NCBI RefSeq assembly: GCF_963576615.1
Contig: NC_088708.1
Location: 50,889,196-50,953,195, forward strand
DNA length: 64,000 nucleotides
Source: Watersipora subatra
Lineage: Eukaryota > Bryozoa > Gymnolaemata > Cheilostomatida > Watersiporidae
Direction of reading: 5' to 3'
Shown here: positions 11,901-22,800 of the stretch, piece after piece
How the letters are laid out: the number at the start of each line of letters is the position of its first letter
How positions within the stretch are numbered: the stretch's first letter is position 1
Translations under genes and position numbers: made by a program
The notes under the pieces: model-generated
Told to the model about the DNA's origin: nothing
What the model saw: only the letters and a program-made list of their open reading frames with translations
Database searches by the model: none

Positions 11901-14900
11901 TATTTTTATCAAATAATACATTTGTTCTATTTGATTGTAGTAGTATGAGTGATCATGTAAAATTCAGCTCAGCTGTTATAATCTAAAAGATTTTTGAGCT
12001 GTTAAGTAATGTAGCATTTGACAAAGTCCCACAATTGGCTGGACATACAAGTGCTGTTCAAACACCAAGCTAGTCCAAGGTCAAGCATTGAGTTATTACT
12101 GAACGAAAGCATGAAAACACTGTTAGGGGCTCAGATTCTTGGATCCGGAATCTTGCAATATTACTACAATGATAATGAAATCCATTTTATCGTAGATAGC
12201 CGTGATAACAGTATAATTAGAGATATTTATATATATTTGATTGAGGTAAACCAGACAATTAAACTAACGGTGTATGTTTCCTTCTACGATACAAAAATTT
12301 GTGTGTTGTGTGTATAAAATCGGATATTCAATTTTAATGTAGTTGTTTTATGCCATAGACCAATTAACTATAGCATAGTTAATAGGTCTATGTTTTATGC
12401 TAACACTCACACTGAAATCTCTGCCAAATATAAATAGCTTATGTTTAAAAATATTGAAATTACCTTCTAAAAATGGAGTGCTATTTGAATGTGTTAAGTT
12501 TGTGTATCATAAGACAAAGTTGGTCAATAATTTTTCTCCTAGTCTGGAAGAAATTTATGCCATTCATCTTTGTTTAACTTAAAGGTTAACTTGCAACAAA
12601 GTTCACATTACAGTTATTTGGTATCAAAAGATGTGTTGTAGGTGCAAAATATGTGGAAAAGGTGATTACAAGCTCTTAAAAGCTCAAAAACGAAAAGCCG
12701 CCGTAGATTGAAATCAGTTTATTTCTCTGATGTTGTCATTACATCTGGTTATTGTTTTGTCGCGTGATGTTCTCGCATGAATTGAAAAGCCAATAAAAGA
12801 TGCAATATAAAACTTCTCATAGCACTAGTTTATGACAAATACTTCGAGTTTTACCGAAGATCCCGGTATCAAATATAGATGCTCGCTACTTTACAGTTTT
12901 GTTTCGACTTGGTCTAATCGTCTAGTCGTAATCTGATCATGTGACCCAATACTTCGCAAATAATTTCTGCAGAACTTTTCGATTATCACAGGTGATCAAC
13001 AGGCTCGTCATGATTATCAGACAATGATATGTACTCCTTTGTGCCAAGGTTAAAAAAATTAAATGAATTTTTACGGTAAGTTAAAAATATCAGTGCTGAA
13101 AGTGACAGCATTACAATGACGATAAAATAGACACGTAAGGACAATAGACATAGTTTTATAAAATGCATGAAGTATATTTGTAAAAATATTTCGACGAATG
13201 AGGTTGCGAGAAATTGTAACAGAAGCCATCTTGTACAACTACGTCCCATTTGAGCCGTTTTAGAAAGAGATTCCAATCTACGGCGGTTTTGTGATGGCGG
13301 CGATTAACTGTTCGTTTTTTAGCTTTTAGGAGCTTGTAATCACATTTCCACATATTTTGCGCCTTCAACACAGCAGAGTAAGACATAGTGAATCTTTTGA
13401 TACCAAATAACTGTAATGTGAATTTTGTTGCAAGTCAACCTTTAAGTATTATTGGCAATGTACTAAAACATACCGCAAAACCTCTATTTGAGCGCCACCT
13501 TTATTTGACTGCTACCTCTCATAGAATGCCACTTCAGGTTGAAAATACAGTGCCACCCTTTAATTGAACACCACCCCTTTTAGAACGCCACTTTGGCATT
13601 CATTAGGCTTGATCTTTACAAACTTATAATAGAAAGTGATCAGCAGAAGTGTCTGCAAAATAGTGCTAATAATGACTTGGTTATATCAATAACAATTAAT
13701 CCTTTTATGTTTGCTGTAGTGGTTGCTATAGTTTTAGAGATGGTGTGCCTGAAAAGATCGGTCGTCACAATTGTCAAAACTACACTCTGATTCGAAGTCA
13801 CTAAGGTGTAAATCCAATCCCTTGTTTTCAGATTTGTCCATAATGTGGTTTATAACCTGACCTGAAGACTTTAAAATGTTTTGATGAATGATGAGAATAC
13901 TTTTGATAAACATCGTTCAATGTAATAGCAGCCATTGTTAGGGCATATTTAAATTCCTTTTTCAACTTCAAAGCTTTACGATTTTTTCTTTAATGCTTTG
14001 AAAGTAACACCATCAAAATAATTAATACTGCGTCCGTCTAATATGCTTTACTCAGAGTAGTTCCTTGTTTAACTCGGTCTGATACATCGACATATATGTA
14101 AAACGGTTTAGCAAAATGTTGAAACCAACGGCAATAATCTCGCTCTGCCTGAAGGGAAATGCAAAATATAGGCGACATTAGCTTCGCTCATAAAAGGGTT
14201 AAATTTATCTTTCCCAAATTCTGATAAGCTAGTCGACAAATAAAGTACCACCCTTCATTTGAATGTCACCTCTAATAGAATGCCACTATAGCAGAAGGGT
14301 TGAAAAATACAGCGCCATGGCGTGCAAATAGAGGTTTTACAGAAGTTTTGTCACACACCATATTTTCTTTAGAGAATTTAAGTATTATCTCTGACGGCTG
14401 CTGACATCGAAGTTTTAGCATTAATACATTATTGATGATGTCTATCTCATGACCATCTATTGCTCGCTATAGAATGTTGAAGCTGTACTCACCACACAAG
14501 CTGTGACTGGTGCCACAGTATCTGTGCAACAGTGCAGGAACAGAGCTGGTTATGCCAACAAGTGGATGAAAAGGGATGTGAAACGAAGAGAACTTTCTAA
14601 ACAATTCAACAACGAACGCATTCGATTAAATGCCATCAGAAAGGATGATTTTCTACCGAGAGAGCTTAAGGTAACTAAATTGTGATTGTTTAGAGGATTA
14701 GATGATAAGCAAGAATGGCTTGCGCAAGATATGCAGTGTAATATTATTTATTTTGTGAGTCATTCCGGCTATTTAAAAAGGCTGCTTAGCTGGAGTGCTG
14801 CAAGGACTATAGCTAGTGCTATCACACCACCATTTTTGCTTCCGTTTAACAAGAAACAGATTTGCTGAGTAATCATTCGATATTGTCATTTTGTAATGAA

Positions 14901-16589
14901 TTTCATTGGCCAATCCAAAGGTAAACAAATAGTGTAATAATGATGTAAATTTTCGTTAAAATTTTTAACGTAAGTTGGTAGAGAACATGCCAATTAGCAG
15001 GCCATTATCTCAGGGGATCTGATTGCACCAGCTATATTTCTAATTACTTAATGTAACCGCTAATTTAGTACATGTTTGTCATCTGTTATATAGGCCTTAT
15101 TTCTGATGAGATTTATTTATCTTACATGACATTCCTATTCATCTAGAACATTATTGCTTATATAGCTATGACTGTATAATAGGGATGAATATGGTACACA
15201 GTTTCTGTTGTTCCATCAGATTATGTATAAAGCTGTGGTCCAAATATTGTGAGGTATTTTCTCAAGGCTGGGATGATTAGACTTCTATTGCTGAAAATAC
15301 ATGTTGGAGACTATGCCGTCACTATTATTCTTCATTCAGGCGAGCATCTGTCGCCGCCAACAACGCTAGAGAGATCAGATTAAGTCAACGTGGTACAATG
15401 TTTTTAACCTCATCCACTTGGTATCCAGAGTGGAGTTTGGCTTGCCAAACAGCTCTGATTTTGGATTACATTGTCTACCAATTTTTCCAATTACAAAATC
15501 TTTCAGAGCTTATTTGAGGTTATTTTTTAATCTGAGACCAACTGGTGACCAACTGGTCTAGTCCCATTTTTGAGGACACTATGCGTGATTGCACGAGGCA
15601 GGCACTCATTTTGCATTCGGTTGTAAAGCTTTACGCATTATACTCTAGGGGAAGCATGCCGAGCCCATCTGTCTACGTAGCGTCTGATTTGTTATTCCGT
15701 AAGGCTACATCAGATTGAATATGCTGCTTTTTGGAGAAATATTATGTGATAAGTTCAAGTTTAATAACAAAAAATATTGCATATCTTTGACTAATTGAGA
15801 CATGTTTAAACAGAGTCCTTAACTTTACCATCTAATAGTTCTTTAAGAAAAATTCACAGAATTCTCAGTCCGTTTTACGAAATAGTGTGGGTAGAGCAAC
15901 TAGTATCCCTTAGTAGTTTCGTTATGAGCATTCCATCTCAATCTGAGTGACTCTTCAAATAGAAATATATACAAACATTGCAGATATTATGACTTTTGTG
16001 TTGAATGGATTGATTGGCTATGGATTGGTTATAAGTTGGTGTGCAATTTTGAAAGGCTTCTTCCATACACATTTAGCTAGACTTTGGCCGGGGCTTACAA
16101 GCTTACCATTGAAATCCCACACTGAGTGTCGGCATCTACAATCATTATGTTCATCAACCTGGTCAATTCATCTTTTCTTTATCGATTTTTTGTCACCAAT
16201 ATCTTTTTATTTATATTCTTTTTAATAATATCAATTTTTTTATAATATTCATTAAATCTTTATATTCAATACATGATTTAGCATCAATATCACCATGACG
16301 AGCGATTTCCATAATTCAGCCATTTATACAGAAATATAGTAATCTGTACATAGAAATCTAGTAATCTGTGACCCATTGCAGAACATATTTGGTACGCTGT
16401 TTGCAGGACCTTGCCACTCATGATATTAAGCAGCTACCAAATGACGCATATCCTACCCGTATTCACAAACGCTGTGTGATGACCTCTCGACCCCGAGGTC
16501 TCGTGAACAGATACCGTTTGAGCAGGATACAGTGGCGACTCCTCGCTGACTACAACAAACTTTCTGGAGTCACCAGGTCAACTTGGTAG
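8848..16589 (+). CDS. MRPS14: Mitochondrial ribosomal protein S14 (uS14m), complete
   Basis: Small-subunit protein of the mitochondrial ribosome. Coding exons are 8848-8901, 14473-14670 and 16407-16589 (stop TAG), giving 144 residues. Residues 1-18 (MFRRICSSIATSVWSTSM) look like a mitochondrial targeting peptide: Arg and Ser/Thr rich, no acids. The conserved core starts near residue 44 with WMKRDVKRRELS, and continues with ERIRLNAIRKDD, then CVMTSRPRGL, RYRLSR and LSGVTRSTW at the C-terminus, all hallmarks of uS14m. The protein is slightly longer than the roughly 128-residue mammalian form. All junctions are phase 0. Intron 1 (5.6 kb) holds a nested - strand gene model and two DNA transposons. 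Exons 2 and 3 are certain from homology; exon 1 is inferred from phase, donor and targeting character. Confidence 0.92.
9084..9315. repeat. AATTC-rich repeat, possible hAT-like relic
   Basis: Degenerate TTCAATTC-type repeats bounded by CAGAGGTGTTTGTAAATT on the left and AATTTACCCTCTG on the right. The ends resemble short inverted CAGAGG hAT termini, but no matching 8-bp target duplication is visible. Confidence 0.3.
9435..9440 (-). terminator. AATAAA polyadenylation signal for nested gene
   Basis: TTTATT on the + strand reads AATAAA on the - strand, about 160 bp downstream of the modelled stop at 9602, a normal distance for a cleavage signal. Confidence 0.4.
9602..11027 (-). CDS. Nested four-exon small protein, unrecognised
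   Basis: Model on the - strand: 10992-11027 (12 codons, MQWFKFITQDSM, donor ATG then GTAAGT), 10725-10778 (18 codons, ...FFPDKAVPAV, donor GTG then GTGAGT), 9903-10075 (57 codons plus 2 nt, donor AAG then GTAATT) and 9602-9626 (ending SLYKVLE and TAA). Phases are consistent and give about 95 residues. The largest exon has natural protein composition, with a P/V-rich KWVPHSAQPVAPVV start and then a GLEGELLKYHELAATQ segment that looks helical. I do not recognise the family. The gene lies wholly inside MRPS14 intron 1 on the opposite strand. The least certain choices are the 10075 acceptor (CTCAAG, used instead of TTTTAG 8 nt upstream to keep phase) and the 10778 acceptor. Confidence 0.42.
11028..12353. 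other. MRPS14 intron 1 sequence without supported gene
   Basis: Short ORFs only. The - strand side of 11028-11214 is probably 5' untranslated or promoter DNA of the nested gene, with a local CpG-containing patch (TCGAACG, GCGCGAG reading). A 99-codon + ORF at 12018-12317 has no recognisable motif. Confidence 0.4.
12354..12392. repeat. 17-bp stem inverted repeat with 5-nt loop
   Basis: CATAGACCAATTAACTA, loop TAGCA, then its reverse complement with one mismatch. Intronic, just upstream of a TTAA-flanked element. Confidence 0.7.
12583..13441. mobile_element. TTAA-flanked long-TIR element, copy 1
   Basis: Flanked by TTAA on both sides (12579-12582 and 13442-13445). The ends are long inverted repeats of over 100 bp, starting AGGTTAACTTGCAACAAAG and ending with the complement of AGGTTGACTTGCAACAAAAT. 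A second copy lies at 58602-59479. TTAA duplication is the hallmark of piggyBac-type transposition. No transposase is present, so this is a non-autonomous element. It lies in MRPS14 intron 1. Confidence 0.85.
13473..14342. mobile_element. Non-autonomous TIR element 'F', copy 1
   Basis: Starts CCGCAAAACCTCTATTTG and ends with the inverted match CAAATAGAGGTTTTACAG. The 5' part carries degenerate CCACCTCTATTAGA-type subrepeats. It shares most of its length with the copy at 50395-51319. Target duplications are not clear. It sits 31 bp after the preceding TTAA element, still in MRPS14 intron 1. Confidence 0.8.
14473..14670 (+). CDS. MRPS14: MRPS14 exon 2
   Basis: 66 codons between acceptor CGCTATAG and donor AAG then GTAACT. 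It carries WMKRDVKRRELS and ERIRLNAIRKDDFLPRELK. The frame is closed by TAG immediately upstream of the acceptor, so the exon cannot extend leftward. Confidence 0.93.
14671..16406. other. MRPS14 intron 2
   Basis: 1.7 kb intron bounded by GTAACT and TTTGCAG. No repeat family or nested exon recognised. Confidence 0.7.
16407..16589 (+). CDS. MRPS14: MRPS14 exon 3 (terminal)
   Basis: 61 codons including TAG. Encodes DLATHDIKQLP, then the uS14 signature CVMTSRPRG and the terminal LSGVTRSTW. Confidence 0.96.
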   Translation, partial: DLATHDIKQLPNDAYPTRIHKRCVMTSRPRGLVNRYRLSRIQWRLLADYNKLSGVTRSTW

Positions 16590-16730
16590 TTTTGAATTTG
16601 CTACTGTTTGTACACAATCGGAGTAGCTGAGATATGGTTATGTTATATTCATTTACTACATAATATACAATCATAAAAACATATATTGTAACATGTATAT
16701 TGAAAATACAAAGACTAATAAGATAGGTAT

Positions 16731-16848
16731 TTAGAAGGCGAGCTTCTTCATAAGGAGGTACACATGAGAGTCCGCTTGAAATCCATGCAAGTTGTTGGCA
16801 TCTCCTTGAAGCCTCATAAGCAGCCCTCCAAATGACACGTATGCAGAC
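16731..16848 (-). CDS. POLR2H: POLR2H exon 4 (terminal)
   Basis: Begins after TTGTTGTAG and completes the split Leu codon. Encodes [13 protein letters not shown]...MKKLAF and TAA. Its stop is 141 bp from the MRPS14 stop, so the two 3' untranslated regions are adjacent or overlap. Confidence 0.96.
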
Positions 16849-19800
16849 CTACAACAAATAAGATTTGTGCTCTCCATACCTATCAAGGATGAATATTCTG
16901 AAGCCCTCAGTTACAGGAAATAGACATAATAATCAATCTTCTCAGTTGTCGGTAAATTTATGAGTTGAGCTTAAAAAATACTGCATAATAGTTTTGTATA
17001 AAGCTTATCAAGCACTTTAGCTAAAACTTGAGAAATCAGAGAACACAAGTCCAAATCAATTGAATATTGACATGCCATTTTGTCCTAAAATTGGATGAAA
17101 TACCAGGATATTTACACAACAATTTTTTAGCAAAGCATTACAAGCACATGACAAAGATATGTGTCACGGGGAATCCTTAGCGATGATGTCACCTGCCAAT
17201 TGGATTTGTCATTCTATTAGCTTATCTACAAGAAGGATTACAGCATTGCAATACCTAACAGGAGTGTTGATCAAAGAATTGGTTTCTGTGGTGGTGCGAA
17301 GAGAACAGTTCATGTGGAAGTGATATTAGAGGTTGTGCAGAGAAAGACAACCAGCTAACCACACTGCCACACAACCCGAACACGCGACCAGCCAAGAACT
17401 GTCGCAAGATACATTGCTTGTCGATACCTGAACATCACAAGACATACCAGATAATGCATTTACAGCGTGTGCAGACTCAATGCAAATGGTTTAGCTGGTA
17501 TGTACTGAGAGGTCCATCCGTGCAAGTCCACTTGGCGAGACCTTAGATCTATGGTTGACCTGAGGTAGCAACAGTCAGATACCACCAGTTGTGTTCACTG
17601 CAATGCATTGTAGAAGAGCGAAACCAACAGGGATATCTGACTGTGTGACCTCAACATATACTGTATTCTCAAGTTGCATGGAAATCCACAACAATGGGTG
17701 TGTTAGCTGACAACAACATGTCAAGCTCGCTAAACCATGGTGAGTTTTAATCTTATTGTCAAGGAAGTTAAGATAAATTCAAGATAATACAAATTCCGTC
17801 ATTGCAACAAGTGCTCAGTTGAAATTTTTAGCCAGTGCAACAAATGTAAACAAAATTCCCATAATGCTTTATTTTTACTGCTTAGGGTTGTTTAGATATT
17901 TAGCAAATTGGTCAGACAACCCCCACATTTATCAATATCCCCCATTATTTCCCAAGCCATACATGTATCCTAAAAGCTACATAGTGAAATACAGTTTCAA
18001 TAGATATTAATAATGGTTAGCGAGTGAACTTCTCCTTAAAAATAGGAGAATGAGAGGTAAATGGCCATATCAACATGCATTGACAGTGTACTCTTTAGAT
18101 TACAACCATGAGGAAATAAATAGCTCAGGAAATATGGTATCCTAAAGTGAACCAGGAGTATTTAGAACTTCATATCTATATTAGACATTAATTAGCAGGT
18201 GCTACTATGAAGCTAAAATACTGGTTGATGGTGCAGAGGTGTGGAAGCTTGAATATTGACAAACATTTCCTGAAGAGTCAAGGCCTAGGGTAAAGCCATA
18301 AAAACAGTTGTTTGCCTTCATCACTGCAGTCTATAGATATATGTTGAACAGTCTCATAGTGATCATATTAAAAGCTTACAATTCAGGTGAAAACTAAAAT
18401 TTAAAATAAATCCCTTCACGCTTTTTCTTGCAAATGTTTGCTGAGAATTGTATCAACACAAACATGATATTCATATTTTGAGTGCCAAGCCATTAAAAAC
18501 AACCTCAGTTTATATCACAGAAAGGTCTAATAACGAAGATTTCTCTAATCACTTGTTAACAGGAGGTGCTTCTGTAAGCGATTGTGCCAAGACAAATGCT
18601 TGTTGAGAAATCTTACTTGTAAACAAAAATCGCAAAACACATCTTTGCTCATGAAGCAATCTAAAAAATGAGGAATTTTTATGGCTACATACCTCTCATT
18701 TGTTAGTGTTGTTTAATGATTATTTCAGCTCGTAACAAAATATTAGCTCTTATTATCATCGGCTAAACCAGAACGAACTCTATTGGACAGGCAGAAATGA
18801 AACAAATCTCTCATTACGAGTCACTAATGTGAACTTCTGGGATAATTTTATCAAAATATTGGGTTACAAAGTTCAAATATGTCATAATATTAAACTTAGT
18901 AGTTTTTGTTATCCCGTGAAACGCAGTACTCGAGAAATGCCAACACTAGAAATGCCAGAAGAGAGACACTCTGATGCTCAGGAGGTCAGCACAACAGTCA
19001 CACTAATGGCTGAGGAGATTGCAAGTATGAAATTCTAGAAAGTTCTGCTTACAGTCTGGATATTGTGTCGCCTCCAGCTTCATCCGCTTCTATTTTATAC
19101 ACCTTTCCATGCATGACATACTCAAAACTATCAGCCCGCGAGGGACCCGTGTCATTCGCCTGAAATTCCCCTTCGTCCATGTATCCATCCTCCCGGAGTG
19201 TTGTCGCGATGACCATTCGGAATTTCTCACCTGTCATGACAAAAATTTATCATTTTCTATCATCAAAGCAATGTCCACCTCTATATGCTCAACAAACATA
19301 ACACTTTACCTTATCAGCTCCGACCTCCTGTACTATCTGTATATTTGTTAAATGTCAACGGAAGTTTGATTATTCAAGCCGTGTACGAAGATAAAAAAGA
19401 AATAAAACCTTTGGTGATATTGCGAGAAGAAGATGGTAAAAAGGGCGAGATGAGTCGGGGCTAAGAGATTACACCCCAAGTTGTCATATACATGTAGACT
19501 GTCTAAAACAGTCTCAGCATTTGATCGATAATGTAAGGAATCTCTTACTTGAAAAATGAAATTGATCCATTAGTTTCCACCCTACTCACACTGGAGTCTC
19601 TCGAGTCAGCTATCATAGTGCCATGTAATAGATACGTACATAGTTGATGCATGTTAGATTAATAAATTACTATAATTAAATACATAAATTTTACCCTAAC
19701 CTAGGACTCATGTGTATTCGCCTCAACTATCACGTTTTCGCGGAGTCATCCTCTCGCGAAAATTTTAGGTGCGAAACTAAACTATCATAACGAACGAGCG

Positions 19801-22800
19801 AAAACGCGGAATTAAATAGCTTTGTTCATTGATAGTCCAAGAAAGAAATAGCAGCAAGCGATCAAATTGCATTATCGATCTCACTGACACCATTCTACCT
19901 ACGGTTCCCAATTATAAACTAAACTAGTCCCAAATTGAAATTTTTTTCTTATCGGTGAACTGAACCTGAGGAATCTAATAATGTTTGTTCCACTGCATAT
20001 ATTTTCACATCACTATATTTTCGCACTCATCAGAGCTGCGAAATTAAGTTGCAGCGAAATTTTACTCTGTATGCTACTCACGAAACTAAATACTAGCGAA
20101 ATATAAGTGTCCTATGGTATATTAATAAATCCCGCTTTGTCATTGTCTGTCTGTTAGTCCGAGTAAATGCTAATTACGTTACACAATTTTTGGCCGATTT
20201 CATTCAAACTTCACACGCTATGCTCTGTGCTTTCCCCTCGTCTAAAATATCTAGTTTCAAAACTCTGTCTGGTTCTTGAGAACCTCTTAAAAACCGACCT
20301 GCAGGCCATCTGATTGATAATGGAAGAAGTCCTGGGTATCAGATAGTCCTCCCAAACATGCAAGGACTGAGTCAAGTCAAGCATTCAAGTAAATAAAAAG
20401 TAAGTTTAAATTTTACAGATCTAAACTCATCACCGTATATCAGCTCAACAGGAAACATTTTAATGCGTTACCTAAAACCAACAGATATATCTTAAAAGTA
20501 CTGCAAGTTTGATACTGGTACCTGTTGACCTACCTGAGAGGCATGACTCGAGAAGGAGAGCTAACCCTACCTAGTCACCATCTTGTAAATAGTAAAGCAA
20601 GCTAATGAGCGTCTAACCCTACGAGCCAACTAGACTAAACGAGTTCTTTATGACTGTACTTTATATGTCTGAGCGATACAGAGTACAAGTCACATGCCGC
20701 ATCACTCTCATTGTCTCGCTTTATCTCCTCGAGAAACTGATACAAATATCTGGCATATCTTATCATTCGGTCCCACTTTCCACGCTCCTTATCTCTGTGA
20801 CAGCTGTCCCATTTCAACTCCTTCCATGCATGACTTGAATGAATTGGACAGATTGATAGCTTATCAAATGTAATAATTTTTTCATTTGTCGATTCCAAAA
20901 TGATATTGAACTTTGAAGGCATAAAACAATGTCACAAACATCTATCAGTGTTTATTCAGCAGATGAACAATCATCCGCCTGACCGTGGGATCATTCCTCC
21001 TCGAGCAAAGACCGAATACAAGGAAATCCATGGTTATCTATGACACTCCTTCATGTAGACCCTATGATTGCATGTACCAATATACCGATTTGTACAAACT
21101 TTTCCCATAGCTATAAAAAAACTGATCAGTCAGCAATAATATTAATTTTTTTCTAATCCAGCCTCATTTGCCGACGGACAGTTAATAATCGACAGCATTC
21201 TGGCCCAAATGACATCACAGGCTCAAGCCTGTAGTAAAACTGTAAATAATCCACAAAGTGGATATGAAAACTGGTGCCAAAGTGAAAAACTATGAACACG
21301 GTGTCAATGACACACACTTTGCTCATGGACTGGCTGAGAGAGGGTGGAGGGAGCTGTCTGGCACCTGATTAAGGATGCCATCATTTATGATTTAGAGCTA
21401 ATTAGAGGTAGAAAAGAGCCATAGAGGGTAGGAATGATGACTGAACAGGTAATAATCAGAGATCATACAAATAAATATTCTCAAGCGAAAGCGGAGAGAA
21501 CACACCTCTCCCTGTATATCGAGAGCTCACAGCGCTCGCAGAGCATATCATGGTATCCTTGGTATGCTATCAAAGGCCAGCTAATGGCTACTTAACCATC
21601 TGATGAGGCAGAGAATTCTGGGTAAAGTATTCCCCGTCTCGTGAGCGATATTCACCATTTGCGGATATTCGCTAGCTATTCAAGGAAATCCTGAATGGCT
21701 GTCAGGATTTTTCAGCTAGTCAATGCTAAAAGTGATGCGACTATCCAACGCTTTTTTGCAAGATGGCAGCCACTAATCTGCTTTACCATATCAAAAATGT
21801 CTAATATTGAGATTTGACAAAGAAGCTTCCTTTTCTAGTACAAGGCAATAAAATGCTGCAACTTCATTAATATTTTGCGTTATTGTACTACAATAATTAT
21901 CATACAATAATTATCTTAGCTATATTCACTGAAAAGATAATCTGCTGCAATGGTCAAGTAGACCGTGTCCCGAGTTATTACTACTAGGAATAACAAACTA
22001 TGCATCACCATTTTAAAAACAAGGAAAATCATATTTGAAAAGAATGGTGAAAGGTTATACGTTTAGAGATTAAAACCTGCATTTGCAAAGGCCCTAGACT
22101 AGCCCTAGGCCCTAAACTAGCCCTAGGCCCTAGACTAGCGTGGTATCTACAAATATGTCGACATCATCTGATTAGCGCATAGCGATGTAATCAAAAAGCT
22201 CTGAGTTTGTTACGCAATTCAGGCTTTGCAGAAAAAATGGCATAAATTTCTATTTTTGTTTGATACCACTAAATGAATACTTTTAGAACAGCTTTATGTT
22301 ACGATAATAGATAATAAACAACAAGGTTTACTTGAAGTAACCATTGTGAATGATCGCTGATAGCTGCCATGGGCTTATCTATAAGCAGTACGGGAAAGCT
22401 GGCCAACTTTTGGCTCTCACAAAAATGCGGCAGATGTTTCACAACCGACTAGGTACTGCCTCTCTATCATGAAGTTACAAAGGCCAGCATCACCATCTAT
22501 GGGAAAGTTTTATCTATGCCAAAAACACTTTGCCACAGATGGGCATTCATACCGAGAGAGAAAACAACTTCTGCTCTTTCATACTTTCTGCTCTTTCATA
22601 CATCAGTGCTGGGCATGGGTACTTCTTGGCCAACGAGTTTAGACTCGCCCTCTTCCATTTGAGTTTATTGAGTATGGGGTAGCTGGTAGTGCTTGGCACG
22701 AGTACTTCTTGGCCATTGGGTTTTTTCGGGTACCGGGTTTGTTGATTCGGGTTTTATTTCTAAAATTTCTAAACATCGGACATCTTAAAATTTACTATGC

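Noticed and set aside
12018..12317. 99-codon + strand ORF
   Set aside because: AT-rich, no motif, no coding context; ORFs of this size are expected by chance in a window this long.
20635..20922. 95-codon - strand ORF in POLR2H intron 2
   Set aside because: No recognisable motif, no splice partners, and it lies inside an intron of another gene on the same strand.
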